Origin: Planctomycetota bacterium
Lineage (GTDB): Bacteria > Planctomycetota > PUPC01 > JACPCR01
Length of the DNA: 44,173 nt
Assembly: GCA_016179685.1 (NCBI GenBank)
Contig: JACPCR010000099.1
Coordinates: forward strand, 1-44,173
Direction: 5' to 3'
Both the position numbers and the translations under genes were made by a program. Of this stretch, positions 40,965-44,173 are shown piece after piece. Below the pieces are notes generated by a model. That model was not told the origin of the DNA. It did no database searches and was given only the letters and a program-made list of their open reading frames with translations. How positions within the stretch are numbered: the stretch's first letter is position 1; each line of letters opens with the position of its first letter.

Positions 40965-41236
40965 TCCGCGTACTTCCGAATGGGACCTTTTGCGGTCGTC
41001 CTCTCCAGAAAACGAAAGATCAAAACGAGCGTCAAGCGGGTTCGTTCGCCATCGGCAGACTAGGCGAAAGTGCCGGGCTCTTGCGGTGACTCAGGCGCTC
41101 GGATGGGCACGAGAAGGACGAGTGCAAATCTTTATCCCAGAAGACCCGAACCTTCTCCGGGCACAACTTTCTATCGCCGCCCTCTGGACGATGCCGGGAA
41201 GATTCTCCCCACCGCCATCTCCTCGAATTCCTCAGA

Positions 41237-42598
41237 ATGATGAAGCCGGTAGAATGTTCGGAACTCTGGTCGTCCGTCTTGCTCCAGGTTCGATCCCGGA
41301 TTCCGGATGAACGCTTCGAGATGTGGCTGAAAGATACCCGCCTGGCGGAAGTATCGGACGAGAGCTGTACGATTCAGGTACCTAACCGGTTCGCACGAGA
41401 ATATGTTAGCTCCCGGCTGGGTCAAATCCTGGAGTCGGGTGTACAGGAGGTCACAGGAAAGAAGTTTGCCCTGAAGTTCCAGGTGGCCCCGGGCGCCGTG
41501 GAGGGAGTCGGGGCGGAGTCCTCCGTTCCGCGTTCCCCATGCCATGCCCCACCGGCCGGGTCCGCCGCAGGGGTTATCTCCCCTCTGCGCAAGGACATGA
41601 CCTTCGAGAATTTTGTTGTTGGCCCTTGCAGCCGCATCGCCCACGCGGCCGCAAATGCCATCGCCGAAGGAGAGACAAATTACAATCCCTTCTTCGTCTA
41701 TGGCGGGACCGGCCTCGGCAAGACGCATCTGCTCCAGGCCTTATGTCACAGCGTGGCCCGGCGCAACTGCGACTGCCGCGTTTATTACCTGAACTGCGAC
41801 ACTTTTGTCTACGACTTCTGTGCGGCGGTGAGCCATTCCAGGCGCTGCGGCTTCCGTAGCCGCTTTCGTGAGCTGGATGTCCTGGCGGTGGATGACGTTA
41901 ACCTGCTGGCAAAGAAACCAGGGACGCAAAAGGAATTTCTTTCAATCTTCAATGAGATGGAGACCCGGCACAAGCAGGTTTTTCTGGGCAGCATGACGCA
42001 TCCCAAGATGATTGATGGACTTCAGGATGGATTACGATCCCGTTTTATGAGCGGGATCGTCGTTCAGCTTGAGAAACCGGCCTATCCGACGCGCCTGGGC
42101 ATCCTGAAAAAACTTCTGGGAAGGCAGACGCAGAACCTTCCGGAAAGCCATCTCGAAACCGTGGCCCGCAGTCTCACAACGAGCGTGCGAGAGATCGTCG
42201 GAGTAGCCAATCGTTTAGCGGCGGAAGTGAAGTTGTCGTCGACGCCATTGAGTCAGGGCCAGATTGAGAAGATTCTTTCCGAATTCCTGGCGCGGCCCCA
42301 TGAGTCCTTGGGCATCCGTGACATTGAGAGCGCGGTCTGCTCAGCGTTCAAGACGACGCCGGAAGCATTGAAGTCGGATCGGCGTTCACGTGGAGTCGCT
42401 CTACCACGTCAGGTGGCGATGTATCTCGCAAGGCAGATGCTGGGGCTATCGTACCAGGAAATTGGTAATTTTTTCGGCGGGAAAGATCACACTACCGTCC
42501 TATCTTCGGAACGACGGGTGCTGTGGCTCATTGAGCGGGACCCGGAGACTCGCTTAATGATTGCGCGTCTCAGCGCTCAACTTCGGCCCACGGAATGA
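41237..42598 (+). CDS. dnaA: Chromosomal replication initiator DnaA
   Basis: 453 aa. Domain I is followed by a proline/alanine linker (about 85-115), then KDMTFENFVVGPCSRIAHAA, Walker A GGTGLGKT (156-163), Walker B VLAVDDVN where most DnaA have LIDDIQ, the arginine-finger region LRSRFMSG, and domain IV with GLSYQEIGNFFGGKDHTTVL, the DNA-binding signature. The DHT triad that reads DnaA boxes is intact. The usual partner dnaN is absent; the next gene is a convergent FAA hydrolase. MM start at 41237 without an obvious ribosome-binding site. Whether this is the only dnaA of the genome cannot be seen. Confidence 0.94.
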   Translation: MMKPVECSELWSSVLLQVRSRIPDERFEMWLKDTRLAEVSDESCTIQVPNRFAREYVSSRLGQILESGVQEVTGKKFALKFQVAPGAVEGVGAESSVPRSPCHAPPAGSAAGVISPLRKDMTFENFVVGPCSRIAHAAANAIAEGETNYNPFFVYGGTGLGKTHLLQALCHSVARRNCDCRVYYLNCDTFVYDFCAAVSHSRRCGFRSRFRELDVLAVDDVNLLAKKPGTQKEFLSIFNEMETRHKQVFLGSMTHPKMIDGLQDGLRSRFMSGIVVQLEKPAYPTRLGILKKLLGRQTQNLPESHLETVARSLTTSVREIVGVANRLAAEVKLSSTPLSQGQIEKILSEFLARPHESLGIRDIESAVCSAFKTTPEALKSDRRSRGVALPRQVAMYLARQMLGLSYQEIGNFFGGKDHTTVLSSERRVLWLIERDPETRLMIARLSAQLRPTE

Positions 42599-42642
42599 AT
42601 TCCCTACACCGCGTATCTCGCACAGGCAGCACCGACGGCGCG

Positions 42643-43611
42643 TCAACGACTTGATTTGCAGACGTTTACCAGGACGCCGATTTTCTCGATCTCCACTTCT
42701 ACCTTGTCACCAGGTTTCAAAAACGTCCGGGTCGTATGCCCCACTCCGGCGGGAGTTCCAGTGGAGATCAGATCGCCCGGCTCCAAAGTGACCACAGCGC
42801 CAATATATTCGATGACATCGCCAATCTGGAAGATCATCTGGCCGGTGTTGCCTTTCTGGCGGACATCCCCGTTCACACGGGTCTGAATCCCCAAGTTGTG
42901 GGGGTCCCCGATCTCATCCACGGTCGTCATCCAGGGGCCGCAGGGAGCAAAGGAATCCAGCCACTTCCCATTGAGCCAGTCGAACCACTTGTCCATGGGC
43001 CGGTCCTCTGACCTCTTGCGGATGACCAGTTCTCGTTCACTGACATCATTCAAACAAGTAAATCCGGCAACGTACTTCATGGCATCCGCGGCCCGGACTC
43101 CTTTGGCCCTCCGTCCAATGACAACGGCGAGCTCACCCTCATAGTCCACGGTTCTGGCAATCGGGGTGATTCGAATGGGATCGCCGCTGCCGCAGAGGGT
43201 GGTGCTGGGGGGCATCATGAAAACGCGTGGCGTTTCCTTATCCTGCCGTTCGAGGCGGCCGCCTCCCTCCATGATATGTTCGGCATAGTTACCTGCGAGA
43301 GCGAGAACCTTCCGAGCGTTGGGAATCGGCGCCATGAGCTTCACCTTTTTCAGCGGAACGGCGAGCCCGCCGTCTGGCCGAATGGGGCTGCCCAGCTCCC
43401 GTCGCGTGTAGGCGACCGCCTCTCTTGCGGCGGCCAAGCCCTTGGGACCGGTTTCCAGAAGTTCGATCATGCTGGAGAAGCTGCCAGTCATCGCGGGTTG
43501 TCTGGCCGAGCGAGCCTGGGCTTGATGGGCTGCAAGGAGATCGATGATGACGCCATCAACAACGGCGCCGATGCACGTGCTTCTCTTGAACTGGTATGTG
43601 GCGAGCTTCAC
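42643..43611 (-). CDS. Fumarylacetoacetate hydrolase (FAH) family protein
   Basis: 322 aa. APIPNARKVLALAGNYAEH, VDYEGELAVVIG with metal-binding glutamates, ADAMKYVAGFTCLNDVSERE, KWLDSFAPCGPWM, and LEPGDLISTGTPAGVG are FAH-superfamily hallmarks. Members cleave or hydrate diketones and 2-keto-3-deoxy sugar acids, which would fit the sugar-acid enzymes elsewhere in the window; substrate not determined. GTG start at 43611 with GGAG 8 nt upstream. Confidence 0.93.
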   Translation of the reverse strand: MKLATYQFKRSTCIGAVVDGVIIDLLAAHQAQARSARQPAMTGSFSSMIELLETGPKGLAAAREAVAYTRRELGSPIRPDGGLAVPLKKVKLMAPIPNARKVLALAGNYAEHIMEGGGRLERQDKETPRVFMMPPSTTLCGSGDPIRITPIARTVDYEGELAVVIGRRAKGVRAADAMKYVAGFTCLNDVSERELVIRKRSEDRPMDKWFDWLNGKWLDSFAPCGPWMTTVDEIGDPHNLGIQTRVNGDVRQKGNTGQMIFQIGDVIEYIGAVVTLEPGDLISTGTPAGVGHTTRTFLKPGDKVEVEIEKIGVLVNVCKSSR

Positions 43612-43664
43612 GAAAGCGTCTCCTTTCTTAACGTGCCAGAAACGACAGAGTTATATCATTCGGG

Positions 43665-43694
43665 ATTCTATCCTGTCCCTGCCGGTCGCGTCAA
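43665..43694 (-). promoter_or_regulatory. Promoter of the FAH-family gene
   Basis: Minus strand TTGACG (43694-43689), 18-bp spacer, TAGAAT (43670-43665), both five of six consensus bases. Leader of about 45 nt to the GTG. Confidence 0.6.
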
Positions 43695-43760
43695 TAGAGG
43701 TCAGCGGAAGGCGTACGAAGCTGCATCCCCGCTCCGTCTCAGGAAGACCCGAATGTGAAC

Positions 43761-43781
43761 CATCAACCATCAGCCATCAAC
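43761..43781. repeat. 7-nt tandem repeat CATCAAC x3
   Basis: CATCAAC, CATCAGC, CATCAAC in a row, then CATTGC. Short microsatellite-like run in the gap right of the FAH gene. Confidence 0.6.
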
Positions 43782-43856
43782 CATTGCTCATCCATGGCGT
43801 GTCATCTCAATAAGTTCGGGGAAGACGATTAGGTCAAGTCCATGAAGTATGAATTC

Positions 43857-43934
43857 CATAGCGGAACGCGTCAGCGTTCCGTCCGAGAGATGAGATTTGA
43901 GGGCCCAGACGAAGCACTGACGCGCTTCGCTACG
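43857..43934. repeat. REPIN-like two-palindrome element, copy 1
   Basis: The 74-bp unit 43861-43934 recurs at 44012-44085 with two mismatches. It carries GGAACGC-GTCA-GCGTTCC at the left and GAAGCAC-TGAC-GCGCTTC at the right. The ends, CATAGCGGAACGCGTCAGCG and the complement of ACTGACGCGCTTCGCTACG, form terminal inverted repeats. Confidence 0.8.
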
Positions 43935-44007
43935 CCATTCGGGGCTGACACCCCGCGAAAACACGGTGCTGAAGCGCTCACAACGGGATAAATTGCGGGC
44001 TTCGCAA

Positions 44008-44085
44008 CGCAGCGGAACGCGTCAGTGTTCCGTCCGAGAGATGAGATTTGAGGGCCCAGACGAAGCGCTGACGCGCTTCGCTACG
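44008..44085. repeat. REPIN-like two-palindrome element, copy 2
   Basis: Second copy of the 74-bp unit (44012-44085). Its right palindrome GAAGCGC-TGAC-GCGCTTC is perfect, while its left one has one change. The 77 bp between copies holds no gene. Confidence 0.8.
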
Positions 44086-44119
44086 TGTGCCGGGCATGCT
44101 CGGCGTTCTGGAGGTGAGA

Positions 44120-44173
44120 ATGTGGGAGAACAGCCCCACATTCAAGTCCTCTACCATCCTGGTGCAGGAGAAG
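44120..44173 (+). CDS. Start of a gene running off the right edge
   Basis: ATG at 44120 is preceded by GGAGG with 5-nt spacing, a strong ribosome-binding site. Eighteen codons are visible (MWENSPTFKSSTILVQEK) with no stop before the edge. Too short to assign a family. Confidence 0.5.
   Translation, partial: MWENSPTFKSSTILVQEK

Larger units (their letters stand above)
40438..41236. other. Repeat- and AT-rich region upstream of dnaA
   Basis: About 800 bp without a convincing gene. The left part carries a 32-bp direct repeat. 40805-40870 is strongly AT-rich (AAAAAATTTG, CAAAAAAATTTC). A promoter lies at 40936-40964. I could not find a good 9-bp DnaA box (TTATCCACA) on either strand; the nearest, TTATCCCAG at 41131, has three mismatches. 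Confidence 0.6.

Noticed and set aside
41128..41139. Possible DnaA box (TTATCCCAG)
   Set aside because: Three mismatches to TTATCCACA and no cluster of similar boxes nearby.
43857..44085. Possible CRISPR array from the two 74-bp repeats
   Set aside because: Only two long, internally palindromic units, no further spacers and no cas genes.

Overview
The window is chromosomal DNA from a GC-rich, Gram-negative-type (diderm) bacterium. It carries an Mla-type outer-membrane lipid-transport operon, many predicted lipoproteins and secreted proteins, dTDP-rhamnose and O-antigen genes, and housekeeping genes (hemC, proA, ftsB, eno, rpoD, pssA, rsmD, dnaA, tRNA-Gly). The sugar-acid enzymes (mandelate-racemase family, UxuA-like, Ldh2, FAA hydrolase, PhyH), STN-type and TolB-like envelope proteins, and an FHA/sigma-54 regulator fit a planctomycete-like or candidate-phylum lineage (Planctomycetota, Hydrogenedentota, Sumerlaeota, Poribacteria). 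This placement is inference only; no rRNA is present.

Layout. 0-3 kb: a hicA toxin relic, a sugar-acid dehydratase-like enzyme and a non-zinc MDR dehydrogenase. 3-10 kb (minus strand): a tightly packed operon of sigma-54 activator, mlaE, mlaF, mlaD, lipoprotein and hemC, with two 4-bp ATGA overlaps and one 17-bp overlap. 10-13 kb: NlpD-like lipoprotein, HIT, dgt, then tRNA-Gly(CCC) behind a near-consensus promoter. 13-17 kb: UxuA-like enzyme, STN-tailed secreted protein and a TolB-like lipoprotein. 17-22.5 kb: a surface-polysaccharide group (GT2, O-antigen ligase/polymerase, TPR membrane protein, rmlC, rmlB). 22.6-29 kb: MA-type peptidase, proA-ftsB-eno, rpoD. 29.5-34.5 kb: pssA, YkgJ-like protein, TPR protein, rsmD, alpha/beta hydrolase, ClpX-like ATPase. 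34.8-40.4 kb: PhyH, CinA-like, Nif3-like, Ldh2, HEAT protein, Ig-like secreted protein. 40.4-44.2 kb: a repeat-rich and AT-rich gap, a solitary dnaA, an FAA hydrolase and a pair of REPIN-like elements at the right edge.

The coding content is largely ordinary. The unexplained structure lies between the genes. A family of at least six (perhaps seven) hairpins shares a core of about CGGAAGTGC-AYCC-GCACTTCCG while the outer stems differ completely in sequence yet stay self-complementary; nearly all sit just past stop codons. A second family is a 36-nt hairpin found twice with one mismatch, again downstream of genes. Shorter shared motifs (24 nt and 25 nt), a GGGAC/GTCCC tandem array between the divergent rpoD and pssA genes, a 32-bp direct repeat upstream of dnaA, and a pair of 74-bp two-palindrome units at the right edge complete the set. 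No CRISPR array, prophage or intact insertion sequence is visible.
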